Part shown: in pieces, positions 1-7,129 of the stretch
Layout of the letters: every line of letters begins with the position of its first letter
Numbering within the stretch: position 1 is the first letter of the stretch
Source of the DNA: Clostridiales bacterium
Lineage (GTDB): Bacteria > Bacillota_A > Clostridia > Christensenellales > Borkfalkiaceae
Direction of reading: 5' to 3'
Length of the DNA stretch: 11,757 nucleotides
NCBI GenBank assembly: GCA_015055785.1
Contig: SVHQ01000036.1
Coordinates: 1-11,757 of the forward strand
Notes under the pieces: model-generated
What the model saw: the letters and a program-made list of their open reading frames with translations, nothing else
What the model was told of the DNA's origin: nothing
Databases searched by the model: none
Position numbers and translations under genes: made by a program

Positions 1-747
1 CGTGTTTCCTTTGAAGTGGGTATGTATGATTTGGGCGGTACGGCGCTCTTTTTAAGCTCTCGCGATTTACAAATCGGCAGAGGCGAACCAGTACAAGACA
101 CGGCGCGCGTGCTTTCTCGCTATCTTGACGGGATTATGATTCGTACGTTCGCGCAAAAGGAAGTAGAGGATTTAGCAACGTATGGTTCTATTCCCATTAT
201 CAATGGTTTGACGGACTATTGTCATCCCTGTCAGGTGCTTGCCGATTTGATGACGATTCGTGAATATAAAGGCGCGTGTGCAGGGAATAAGCTTTGTTAT
301 ATCGGCGACGGGAACAATATGACCAATTCCTTGATTGTTGGCGGTATTAAGATGGGTATGGAAGTTTCCGTGGCTTGTCCGAAAGGATATGAACCCGATG
401 CGGAAATCATGGCATGGGCGAAAGAAAACGGTAAATTCACTTGCACGGACGACGTTTTAAAAGCGGCAGAAGGCGCGGACGTTTTATATACGGACGTTTG
501 GGCATCGATGGGTCAGGAAAGCGAAGCGGAAGAACGCAAGAAGATATTTAAGGGCTATCAAATCAATGCGGACGTTATGAAAGTGGCAAATGATAAGGCT
601 ATGGTGCAGCATTGTTTGCCTGCACACCGCGGCGAGGAGATTACGGAAGAAGTATTCGAAGCGCATGCCAATGAATTGTTTGACGAAGCAGAGAATAGAT
701 TGCACGCGCAAAAAGCGGTGCTCGTGAAATGTATGGGCACGAAATAA
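1..747 (+). CDS. argF: Ornithine carbamoyltransferase, 5'-truncated by window edge
   Basis: Transfers the carbamoyl group of carbamoyl phosphate to ornithine to form citrulline, the arginine biosynthesis step, in the cytoplasm. The reading frame is already open at base 1, which falls in the RxSFE part of the STRTR carbamoyl-phosphate loop, so roughly the first 55-60 residues are outside the window and 248 residues remain. Visible family marks are HPCQVLAD (about 223-246), DVWASMGQE, the SMG loop (about 493-520), and HCLPAHRGEEI near 610-642, which contains the conserved Cys of the ornithine site. The first in-frame ATG at 16 is internal, not a start. A catabolic ArcB role cannot be excluded from sequence alone, because no other arg or arc genes are in view. 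The family call is secure; the gene symbol is slightly less so. Confidence 0.95.
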   Translation, partial: RVSFEVGMYDLGGTALFLSSRDLQIGRGEPVQDTARVLSRYLDGIMIRTFAQKEVEDLATYGSIPIINGLTDYCHPCQVLADLMTIREYKGACAGNKLCYIGDGNNMTNSLIVGGIKMGMEVSVACPKGYEPDAEIMAWAKENGKFTCTDDVLKAAEGADVLYTDVWASMGQESEAEERKKIFKGYQINADVMKVANDKAMVQHCLPAHRGEEITEEVFEAHANELFDEAENRLHAQKAVLVKCMGTK

Positions 748-760
748 TTGGCTTAAATTT

Positions 761-806
761 AATAAAAAGAGGCACCCATGTACGCGTTGAATGCATACAT
801 GGGTGC
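761..806 (-). terminator. Convergent hairpin terminator between OTCase and serpin genes
   Basis: Perfect 11-bp inverted repeat GCACCCATGTA (772-782) and TACATGGGTGC (796-806) with a 13-nt loop. Read on the minus strand it is followed by CTCTTTTTATT, a good U-tract, so it best terminates the serpin gene. On the plus strand the tail is TTTGCTGTTCGTTT, weaker but probably enough to help stop the OTCase transcript. Confidence 0.8.
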
Positions 807-827
807 TTTGCTGTTCGTTTAAAAATT

Positions 828-2153
828 TTAAATGCTTTCTACAACGCCTGAGAAAATGACGGTGTTATAAGCGTCGGTGAGAATAAAACCAAAAGCCTTA
901 TTTACAATAAAATCAACGTACACGTTTTCATATTCATCGGGGCCAGGGGAAGTGGCACCAGGTATAATGGTAACGGCAGCGCCCTCGATGCCTTTACGGT
1001 TTACTTCCAAAGAGGTTTGGTGGATGACGCCGCTGCAAAAGGCAGGTTTGTAATCGGTGAGCGCGGTGAAATCGCAGGCTTCTTCCTCAAATAAAGAGGT
1101 GATGCCAAATTGCTGTTGTAAAATACCTTTTACATCGCCGTTATATTCGCTCTTGTATTCAGGGAAAAGACAGCGGGTGTGGTAACGTTTGAGGTTTTCC
1201 TCGTCCTCAGCGTCGAAATCTTTTACGGCATTCATGATTTCAAGATTGTTTGCTGTGAAAATATCTGCAACCGTGTAGCCCTCGTTTGGTAATAAAAATT
1301 TAATTTTATAGCCGTGATAGGTGGTCGTATAATAAGCAGAATAGCTTTCTGTTGTATAGGCTCTGCCAGTAATATATTTGCCTTGCAGGAAGCGTTGATT
1401 TGCCGTTGAAGCGTCACTGTTGATAAAGGTATGAGATTCGCTCGTCCTATCGATTTCATCGCCGTTATATTTCCAAACATCCTTTAAATATAAAGTGTTG
1501 ATAAGGGTAAAAATCGTTTCGGGAGAAAGGTTGAAATCTCGTTTTATCAGACCGTTCGTTTGTTGTTTGATAAAGTTTTTAATGGCGGCATTAGCGTTTT
1601 GATTATCGCCGTCAAAATCCACTTCGTGGGCGTAGGAATAATAGGTGTTGGAAAGGGAATCCAAAGCCGTTTGTTTTACGGAAAGACCTTCGTCCAACCA
1701 AATGGAATTGCTCAATTGCAACATACCCAGCGTTTTTTCTTGATTCATCACGTTTTTGCTGGTATGTTTCACGTGTAAGGAGGCATATAATTGGGGGTAA
1801 TTTTCTCGCAGCTCCGCTAAATTTACGTTGAGTGCATTTAAAATTTGCGCTTGTGTTTCATTTAACGAGCATTCGGCTGCCATGCCAAGCGCCATGAAAA
1901 CGGATATGGGCGATACGGCGAAATTGCTGTTTTTATCGTGCGTAGCATAAGTCGCAGAGGAGAACTTTGCCGCAAAAGCATTGGTTTTCTCTTTAAAGGC
2001 AACAAAATTTTCTTCGTTATGTGTCTGCCAATTTAATTCTTCCGCTTGTGCAGGCTCGGCAAGGACTTTGCTTTTAGCAAACATCGAGCAGGAACAGCTT
2101 GGAAGAATACAAAAAATACTGCAAAGCAGTGCAAGAAATTTTTTTCCTTTCAT
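828..2153 (-). CDS. Serpin-family protease inhibitor, predicted lipoprotein
   Basis: Serpin (MEROPS I4 family): a suicide inhibitor that traps serine, sometimes cysteine, proteases through a mobile reactive-centre loop. The 441-aa product starts with a lipoprotein signal: KGKK, a hydrophobic stretch, then LPSC with Cys20 as lipid anchor. It should therefore sit on the outer face of the membrane after a linker of about 40 residues. Serpin marks are NFAVSPISVFMALGMAAE (about 77-94), LINTLYLKDVWKY, the hinge GIEGAAVTII from Gly388, and the C-terminal NKAFGFILTD...FSGVV. The hinge keeps the small residues of inhibitory serpins, but Ile replaces the usual Thr/Ser at P14 and the loop is about seven residues longer than in alpha-1-antitrypsin, so P1 cannot be assigned. 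The start is well supported: GGAGAGG lies 4 nt upstream of the ATG and a consensus promoter precedes it. Monocistronic between two terminators. Serpins of other gut bacteria inhibit host or microbial proteases; the target here is unknown. Confidence 0.93.
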   Translation of the reverse strand: MKGKKFLALLCSIFCILPSCSCSMFAKSKVLAEPAQAEELNWQTHNEENFVAFKEKTNAFAAKFSSATYATHDKNSNFAVSPISVFMALGMAAECSLNETQAQILNALNVNLAELRENYPQLYASLHVKHTSKNVMNQEKTLGMLQLSNSIWLDEGLSVKQTALDSLSNTYYSYAHEVDFDGDNQNANAAIKNFIKQQTNGLIKRDFNLSPETIFTLINTLYLKDVWKYNGDEIDRTSESHTFINSDASTANQRFLQGKYITGRAYTTESYSAYYTTTYHGYKIKFLLPNEGYTVADIFTANNLEIMNAVKDFDAEDEENLKRYHTRCLFPEYKSEYNGDVKGILQQQFGITSLFEEEACDFTALTDYKPAFCSGVIHQTSLEVNRKGIEGAAVTIIPGATSPGPDEYENVYVDFIVNKAFGFILTDAYNTVIFSGVVESI

Positions 2154-2172
2154 AAACCTCTCCTTTTTTTAT

Positions 2173-2201
2173 AATATAACATATTATGCTATTTTTGTCA
2201 A
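2173..2201 (-). promoter_or_regulatory. Sigma-A-type promoter of the serpin gene
   Basis: Minus strand: TTGACA (2196-2201), exact 17-bp spacer, TATATT (2173-2178). The expected transcription start is near 2166, giving a leader of only about a dozen bases before the ATG at 2153, with GGAGAGG inside it. The strong match suggests constitutive or high expression. Confidence 0.8.
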
Positions 2202-2218
2202 TACCCATATTTTCGTAT

Positions 2219-2252
2219 AAAAAAAACCTTGCCAAGTAGAGTTTGGAAAGGT
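2219..2252 (-). terminator. Terminator of the ArsB/NhaD-type permease gene
   Basis: On the minus strand ACCTTTCCA (2252-2244) and TGGCAAGGT (2234-2226) pair with one mismatch around a 9-nt loop, followed by eight T residues. It lies 40 bp after the permease stop codon and just upstream of the serpin promoter, so the two same-strand genes are separate transcription units. Confidence 0.8.
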
Positions 2253-2292
2253 AATTTCTTTTTAATAAATTGTTTTTTTGGGGGTCAAATAA

Positions 2293-3450
2293 TTATATAA
2301 AAAAATAAGAGGAAAGGGTGAGGATAATTAAAAATGCAAAATTGAAAGCAGAGAAAAGGGCAAGATATTTGCCTGCTTTTTTAGGGTTGTGCGCGGTGTA
2401 TTCGCGGAACGTGATGAGGCTGGCGAGGGAAGAAATCAACGTGCCGACGCCGCCAATATTCACCCCCAAAAGCAACGCTGAATAATTGCCCGTGAATTGC
2501 GATAATAAAATTGCAGAGGGTACGTTGCTGATAATTTGGCAGGAGAATATCGATACCAATAAGGTATTTTTTTCTAAAAGCTTGGCGAATACGTTCTGTA
2601 CGGCGGGGATTCGTGCCATGTTGCCGGCAAAAATGAAAAAGGCAACAAAGGTGAAGAGCAAGCCGTAATCTACGTCCTTTAAAGCTTTTCTATCCAAGAA
2701 TAATAAAGCGATGGGGATAACAATTAAGCCAATCCAAAAAGGAATTACACGAAAGACTATCACAATGGACAGCGCGAACAATGCACAGTAAATCAGTGTG
2801 CGGCGTAAAGGCAGGGTCACTTTTTCGTTTTTCATCTCCAAAGCATCCTTTTTTACGAAAATCAAACAGCACAGCGTGAGAAGTGCAATAGAAATGAGGA
2901 AAGGGGGCAACATAATCATGGTGAATTCGCCCGTCGGGATATTGAATTTCGTGTATAAATAAAGGTTTTGCGGGTTGCCGAACGGGGTGAGCATACCGCC
3001 GAGGTTTGCCGCGATGTTTTGCATAATAAACGTGAAAGCCATATATTTTTGTTTGCCCGTGGTGCTTAACACAAGATATCCCAAAGGCAAAAAGGTGATA
3101 AGTGCCATATCGTTGGCAATCAGCATCGAGCCGATAAAGGTAACGTAGGCAAGAGCCAACACGCAAGAGCGTGCTGTTTTAAATAAAAGTACGATTTTTT
3201 GCGCGAGGACAAAAAAGAAACGGATATTCTTGAACGCGCAGACCACGGCAAGCACGCAGAAAAGGCAGGTCAGCGTTTTCCAGTCGAAATAAGTGAGATA
3301 AGTTTTATCGGGCGGTACGATGCAAGACGTGAGAAAAGCCGCAACAATCGCAACGCATAAAACGGCGTTCTTTTTAATGAAAGCGAGCAAATGCTCTAAA
3401 GCGCCGTGGAAATGGATATGTAAATGTGGACGTTTTACGTGAATGTGCAT
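2293..3450 (-). CDS. ArsB/NhaD-superfamily (SLC13/CitM-like) permease with His-rich N-terminus
   Basis: A 385-aa integral membrane protein with about ten hydrophobic segments, belonging to the ion-transporter superfamily that includes ArsB, NhaD, CitM and SLC13 carriers. The motif LTPFGNPQNLYLY around residues 154-166 resembles the signature re-entrant loop of this superfamily, and the C-terminal half repeats a similar pattern (SNVPSAILLSQFTGN, GVGTLISSLASLI). The substrate (organic anion, arsenite, or Na+/H+ exchange) cannot be read from sequence. The first 16 residues carry six His at positions 2, 4, 9, 11, 13 and 15 (HIHVKRPHLHIHFH), unusual for this family and suggestive of metal binding. 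The ATG has only a poor, distant AGGA, and no better in-frame start is seen upstream, so initiation is uncertain; a start further in would remove the His tail. Ends in its own terminator. Divergent from the DUF1653 gene across a 184-bp spacer with a perfect palindrome. Confidence 0.85.
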   Translation of the reverse strand: MHIHVKRPHLHIHFHGALEHLLAFIKKNAVLCVAIVAAFLTSCIVPPDKTYLTYFDWKTLTCLFCVLAVVCAFKNIRFFFVLAQKIVLLFKTARSCVLALAYVTFIGSMLIANDMALITFLPLGYLVLSTTGKQKYMAFTFIMQNIAANLGGMLTPFGNPQNLYLYTKFNIPTGEFTMIMLPPFLISIALLTLCCLIFVKKDALEMKNEKVTLPLRRTLIYCALFALSIVIVFRVIPFWIGLIVIPIALLFLDRKALKDVDYGLLFTFVAFFIFAGNMARIPAVQNVFAKLLEKNTLLVSIFSCQIISNVPSAILLSQFTGNYSALLLGVNIGGVGTLISSLASLITFREYTAHNPKKAGKYLALFSAFNFAFLIILTLSSYFFI

Positions 3451-3504
3451 AGTATTTACCGCTTGATATCCTTTTATTTTATCCGTCTATTTTTACCGTC
3501 GATT

Positions 3505-3510
3505 ATTATA
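3505..3510 (-). promoter_or_regulatory. Probable -10 element of the permease gene
   Basis: Minus-strand TATAAT about 55 bp upstream of the permease ATG. No recognisable -35 lies 16-18 bp further upstream (TAGCTT at 17 bp), so this promoter may need an activator. The call rests on the -10 and its position only. Confidence 0.4.
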
Positions 3511-3557
3511 ATACTTTTCCTTAAAAAAAGCTATCTTTTTTTCATGCTTTTATCATT

Positions 3558-3580
3558 TTTTAAAGAATAATTCTTTAAAA
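3558..3580. promoter_or_regulatory. Perfect 11-1-11 palindrome, candidate operator in divergent spacer
   Basis: Arms TTTTAAAGAAT and ATTCTTTAAAA are exact reverse complements around a single A. The core has the 7-1-7 geometry (AAAGAAT, A, ATTCTTT) of Fur/PerR/Zur-family boxes, though its bases are not the classical Fur consensus. It ends 2 bp upstream of the -35 of the rightward promoter and lies upstream of the leftward -10, so one bound regulator could affect both units. It is not followed by a T-tract in a position that would make it a terminator of an upstream gene. Confidence 0.5.
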
Positions 3581-3582
3581 TC

Positions 3583-3611
3583 TTGCAAATTTGAATGGGC
3601 TATGTTAAAAT
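3583..3611 (+). promoter_or_regulatory. Promoter of the DUF1653-GH31 unit
   Basis: TTGCAA (3583-3588), 17-bp spacer, TAAAAT (3606-3611). Transcription should start near 3618, immediately before the AAAGGAG ribosome binding site (about 3621-3627), giving a very short leader. Confidence 0.6.
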
Positions 3612-3634
3612 AACCGTAAAAAAGGAGAATTGCC

Positions 3635-3844
3635 ATGGAAATAAAAATCGGGAAATACCGTCATTTCAAAGGCGGAGAATATGAAGTGCTGTTTGTTGCG
3701 AAACATTCGGAAACGCAAGAGGAGATGGTGGTGTATCGCGCCTTGTACGGCGAGGGGGAGGTTTGGGTGCGTCCTGCGAGAATGTGGAACGAGGAAGTTG
3801 AAAAAGACGGCAAAAGGTATAAAAGATTTACTTTTACTCCATAA
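3635..3844 (+). CDS. DUF1653 domain protein
   Basis: A 69-residue protein that is essentially one DUF1653 domain: GKYRHFKGGEYEVL, then AKHSETQEEMVVYRALYGEG, then WVRPARMW, ending in a short KRYKRFTF strand. The whole length matches the usual size of stand-alone members. The family is a small, probably beta-rich, soluble protein of unknown biochemical role; no function is assigned here. AAAGGAG lies 7 nt before the ATG. It is the first gene after the promoter at 3583-3611, and the GH31 gene follows after only 34 bp with no terminator, so they are probably co-transcribed. A functional link between the two is not implied. Confidence 0.9.
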   Translation: MEIKIGKYRHFKGGEYEVLFVAKHSETQEEMVVYRALYGEGEVWVRPARMWNEEVEKDGKRYKRFTFTP

Positions 3845-3878
3845 ATAGTATGTAAAAATACCATTTTAGGGGGGCTAT

Positions 3879-6341
3879 ATGCTGCAAAAACATCTGATTG
3901 TGAAAACGATGGGTAAAGCAAAAGCGGAAAATATTTTATTTTGGAAAGATTATCGGGTGACGGTGCTTTCTCCTTGCCTGTTCCGTTTGGAAAAGAGTGA
4001 AGCAGGCGTTTTTCGTGATGAAGCCACGCAAGCAATTTGGTATCGCGATATGCCTATGCAAAAATTTACTGTAAAAGAAAAGGGCGAAACTTGCATGATT
4101 CGCACGGGAAAATGCAGCTTGATTTTGCATAAAGATAGGGGGCAGGTATGCGTTGAAATTAAAAAACAGCGGATTTTGCTCGATAATCAAGGCAATCTTT
4201 TGGGTACCTATCGCACCCTTGATAATTGTAATGGCAACGTTTATTTTAGGCGGTGGGTGGAAAGCGATGAACCGTATGAAATTCAGCTTTGTAAAGGGGT
4301 TTGTTCAAGAACGGGCGTGGCGGTGTTGGATGATTCTGCGTCGTTGACGCTTGGGAAAGACGGTCAGGTGAAGAATGTACGCGCGGACGGCAGCGATGAA
4401 TATATTTTTGCTTATGGCGAGGATTATCTTGGCGCGGTGCAGGCGTTGTATGATTTGACGGGCAGACCGCCCATTGTGCCGCGTTACGCTTTAGGAAATT
4501 GGTGGAGCCGATATCACGTCTATACCGACAAGGAATACTTGTGCGTGTTAAACCGTTTTGAGGAGCGCGACGTGCCCTTAACGGTAGCGACGGTCGATAT
4601 GGATTGGCACTATTCCGAGGGAGTGGACGAGGCGTTTTCTATCACAGAGCAGGGCAAAAACAGCAAGGAATACGTTGGGGAATGCGCGGTGAATTTCGGT
4701 TGGACGGGATATACTTGGAATCCGCAATTATTCCCAGATTATAAGGCTTTTTTACGGACGCTGAAAGAGAAGAACGTGAAAGTGACGTTGAATTTGCATC
4801 CGTCGGACGGCGTGCGGTTTTGGGAAAAAGCTTATATAAAAATGGCGAAAGCGTTGGGGGTAGATGCTTCCTCGAAAGAGCAAATTCCCTTTGATTTTTC
4901 CTATGATAAATTTATCAATGCTTATTTTTCTATTTTACATCGTCCGCATGAGAAAGACGGCGTAGATTTTTGGTGGATTGATTGGCAACAACCGAATATC
5001 GCTTGGCATGACACCCAGCAAACGGAGCTTTCTGAAGAAAAATATGACCCCTTATGGGCTTTAAATCACTATCATTATTTGGATAATGCGGACAATCGAC
5101 AAACTCCGTTGATTTTATCAAGGTATGCAGGCGTAGGTTCGCATCGATATCCCATCGGTTTTTCAGGCGATACGGAGATTACTTGGAACACGCTCGCTTA
5201 TTTGCCCTATTTCACAGCGACGGCGAGTAATATTGGCTATACGTGGTGGAGTCACGATATAGGCGGTCATAATTTTGGCGAAAAATCGAATGAATTATAC
5301 GTGCGGCACTTGCAGTACGGCGTGTTTAGCCCCATCAACCGCCTACATTCCACGTGCGATGAAACGATGACCAAAGAACCTTGGTTTTACGGAAACGGTG
5401 CAGGGTTGATAGCCGAACAGTTTTTGCGCTTACGGCATCGTTTGATTCCCTATTTATACACCGCGGCTTATCAAACGCACACGTTTGGCGAACCGCTGGT
5501 GCAGCCTTTGTATTATCGTTGGAAAGAGGAATCGGCGTACAACTATAAAGCGCAATACCTTTTTGGCAGTCAATTGATGGTTGCACCTGTGACGGGAAAG
5601 GCGGAGAATGACGGTTATGCGCGTGTGAGGGCATGGTTGCCGCAAGGGGAATGGACGGATATCTTTACGGGGGATAATTATAAGGCGGAGAGAAGCGGAA
5701 AGGAAATCACGCTGCTTCGCGCACTGGATAGCATTCCCGTGCTTATCAAACAAGGCGGTATTTTGCCTATGTCCGCGGATGAGGGGAATAGCTGTAAAAA
5801 CCCTGAAAAGCTGGATATTTGGGCGTACGAGGGGAATGGCGAATACGCCCTTTACGAAGACGGAAAAGAAGTGAATAAAGCAGGAGAGTTTTTAACGAAT
5901 TTTTTCTCAAAATATGTCGAAAGGAAGGGGGCATGTACGCAATCAATGTATATCGAGGGGGTTGGAAACGCCAGCGTTATTCCTGTCAATCGGCGAATAA
6001 TGGTGCGTTTTAAAAATATTCCCGAAGCGGAAGTGCGTTTGTATGTGGACGGAAAATTGCAAAAGACAGAGGAGTTATATTTAGACTATGCGGCGGTAAG
6101 TTTTGCCTTTAAAGCGGAGAAAAAATATAAAATCGTTCTGCGATATCCTTTAAAAACGCAATTGCAAAAGTTGATAAAGCGTGCTTTGAGAATTTTGACG
6201 GAAGCAGAATGGGAAAATCCCTTAAAGGTAGAAGCTTGGCAGGAGATTTCTAAGGCAACGTCGTTAGAAGAATATCTTTCCGCGGTGGAAAAAGCAGACC
6301 TTTCTGAAGTGATAAAATTGCGATTAAAAGAGGTCTTATAA
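3879..6341 (+). CDS. Glycoside hydrolase family 31 enzyme (alpha-glucosidase-like)
   Basis: An 820-aa retaining alpha-glycosidase of family GH31, without a signal peptide and so probably cytoplasmic, acting on imported oligosaccharides. Domain order: N-terminal beta-sandwich (about 15-190, with FRDEATQAIWYRD), catalytic TIM barrel (about 195-545, from RPPIVPRYALGNWWSRY), C-terminal beta domains (about 550-735), then a charged helical tail (about 740-820). The nucleophile is Asp368 in FWWIDWQQP and the acid/base is Asp431 in FSGDTEITWNTL; WSHDIGGHNFG and INRLHS are also typical of the family. The nucleophile context is WIDWQQ instead of the WxDMNE of classical alpha-glucosidases and alpha-xylosidases, which places it in another GH31 branch, so the substrate cannot be named. 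AGGGGGG sits 4 nt before the ATG; Met11 has no ribosome binding site. Second gene after DUF1653; ends at a shared terminator. Confidence 0.93.
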   Translation: MLQKHLIVKTMGKAKAENILFWKDYRVTVLSPCLFRLEKSEAGVFRDEATQAIWYRDMPMQKFTVKEKGETCMIRTGKCSLILHKDRGQVCVEIKKQRILLDNQGNLLGTYRTLDNCNGNVYFRRWVESDEPYEIQLCKGVCSRTGVAVLDDSASLTLGKDGQVKNVRADGSDEYIFAYGEDYLGAVQALYDLTGRPPIVPRYALGNWWSRYHVYTDKEYLCVLNRFEERDVPLTVATVDMDWHYSEGVDEAFSITEQGKNSKEYVGECAVNFGWTGYTWNPQLFPDYKAFLRTLKEKNVKVTLNLHPSDGVRFWEKAYIKMAKALGVDASSKEQIPFDFSYDKFINAYFSILHRPHEKDGVDFWWIDWQQPNIAWHDTQQTELSEEKYDPLWALNHYHYLDNADNRQTPLILSRYAGVGSHRYPIGFSGDTEITWNTLAYLPYFTATASNIGYTWWSHDIGGHNFGEKSNELYVRHLQYGVFSPINRLHSTCDETMTKEPWFYGNGAGLIAEQFLRLRHRLIPYLYTAAYQTHTFGEPLVQPLYYRWKEESAYNYKAQYLFGSQLMVAPVTGKAENDGYARVRAWLPQGEWTDIFTGDNYKAERSGKEITLLRALDSIPVLIKQGGILPMSADEGNSCKNPEKLDIWAYEGNGEYALYEDGKEVNKAGEFLTNFFSKYVERKGACTQSMYIEGVGNASVIPVNRRIMVRFKNIPEAEVRLYVDGKLQKTEELYLDYAAVSFAFKAEKKYKIVLRYPLKTQLQKLIKRALRILTEAEWENPLKVEAWQEISKATSLEEYLSAVEKADLSEVIKLRLKEVL

Positions 6342-6388
6342 AAAGGAAAAAAATAAAAACGTGGCATACAGGTATGCGAGGAAATAAA

Positions 6389-6414
6389 AAAGGAGAGCGT
6401 GAGGGCTCTCCTTT
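6389..6414. terminator. Bidirectional terminator between GH31 and QueG-like genes
   Basis: Perfect 10-bp stem AAAGGAGAGC (6389-6398) and GCTCTCCTTT (6405-6414) with a 6-nt loop. On the minus strand it runs into TTTTTTATTT, a strong U-tract for the QueG-like gene ending at 6431. On the plus strand the tail is AACTTTTAAAA, weaker, but it lies 47 bp after the GH31 stop. A short GCATAC/GTATGC palindrome at 6364-6377 lies just before it. Confidence 0.8.
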
Positions 6415-6430
6415 AACTTTTAAAATATCG

Positions 6431-7117
6431 TTATAATTTATTTTTAGGGCATACCTTTATACAAATGCCACAAACACTTCCTCTGCCGATGTCTTGAAAA
6501 TGTTCTTTCATGTAATGAGAGCATTTTTCCGCATCGAAATTCCGTTCGCCGTCTTTGGTGGGCAACGTGCCGTAAATTGCGCCAGCAGGGCAAGCTTTTT
6601 GACAAATGTTGCAATTTCCACAGCCGTTTTCGATTATAGGCAATTCATTTACAAGGGGCATAGATGTGAGAATGGTTGCAAAACGCACCTTGCTTCCATA
6701 TTTTTCTGTCAGGAATAGACCGCTTTTTCCAACGTATCCCAATCCCGACAATGCCGCAATCGTTTTATGGGGGATAACGCCGCGGTAGGGATTATGTTTT
6801 CCAAGACTTTGGCTTGCAGCAACGGGTAGAGCGGAAAAACCCATTTCCTCAATTGCACGTGCCAAGCGAAACGCAATATTATCCAGTAAAGCATTTGCGG
6901 TGCGGTAATGTTGGAAATATACAAAAGAGGGGGCATTGTCAATCGTTTGCAAAATGGTGTCAGACAGCTTTACAGCAATGGAAATGGCGTAAGTTAGCTG
7001 AGGCAGTTCTTTAACGGGCGAATCGTTTAAAGCGCAAAATCCAACGAGGTCAGCGCCCCACTCCCTTGCAAGATTTTTTAATTGTGATTGGAGTTCTTTC
7101 ATAGAATTTGTAGGCAT
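6431..7117 (-). CDS. Short QueG-like 2x[4Fe-4S] protein
   Basis: A 228-aa soluble protein related to epoxyqueuosine reductase (QueG) and its many unassigned short relatives. The C-terminus carries eight Cys in ferredoxin arrangement: CGNCNICQKACP (Cys166, 169, 172, 176), then KC (Cys199) and CGICIKVCP (Cys216, 219, 223), enough for two [4Fe-4S] clusters. Before it, LSGLGYVGKSGLFLTEKYGS resembles the LGWIGK segment of QueG. It lacks the C-terminal HEAT-like repeats of full-length QueG (about 350 aa or more), so a role in queuosine synthesis should not be assumed; electron transfer or another reduction is equally possible. Start: an upstream TTG at 7123 lies 1 nt from the AAAAGGA site, whereas the ATG at 7117 is 7 nt from it and is chosen. 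That site overlaps the stop codon of the lipoprotein gene just upstream, indicating translational coupling in one operon. Confidence 0.85.
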   Translation of the reverse strand: MPTNSMKELQSQLKNLAREWGADLVGFCALNDSPVKELPQLTYAISIAVKLSDTILQTIDNAPSFVYFQHYRTANALLDNIAFRLARAIEEMGFSALPVAASQSLGKHNPYRGVIPHKTIAALSGLGYVGKSGLFLTEKYGSKVRFATILTSMPLVNELPIIENGCGNCNICQKACPAGAIYGTLPTKDGERNFDAEKCSHYMKEHFQDIGRGSVCGICIKVCPKNKL

Positions 7118-7129
7118 AATCAAGTCCTT

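Noticed and set aside
2690..3166. 158-codon minus-strand frame inside the permease gene
   Set aside because: Out-of-frame shadow of a clear membrane protein; no start signals or family features.
7118..7123. TTG start two codons upstream of the QueG-like ATG
   Set aside because: It is 1 nt from the ribosome binding site, too close for initiation; the ATG at 7117 has proper spacing.
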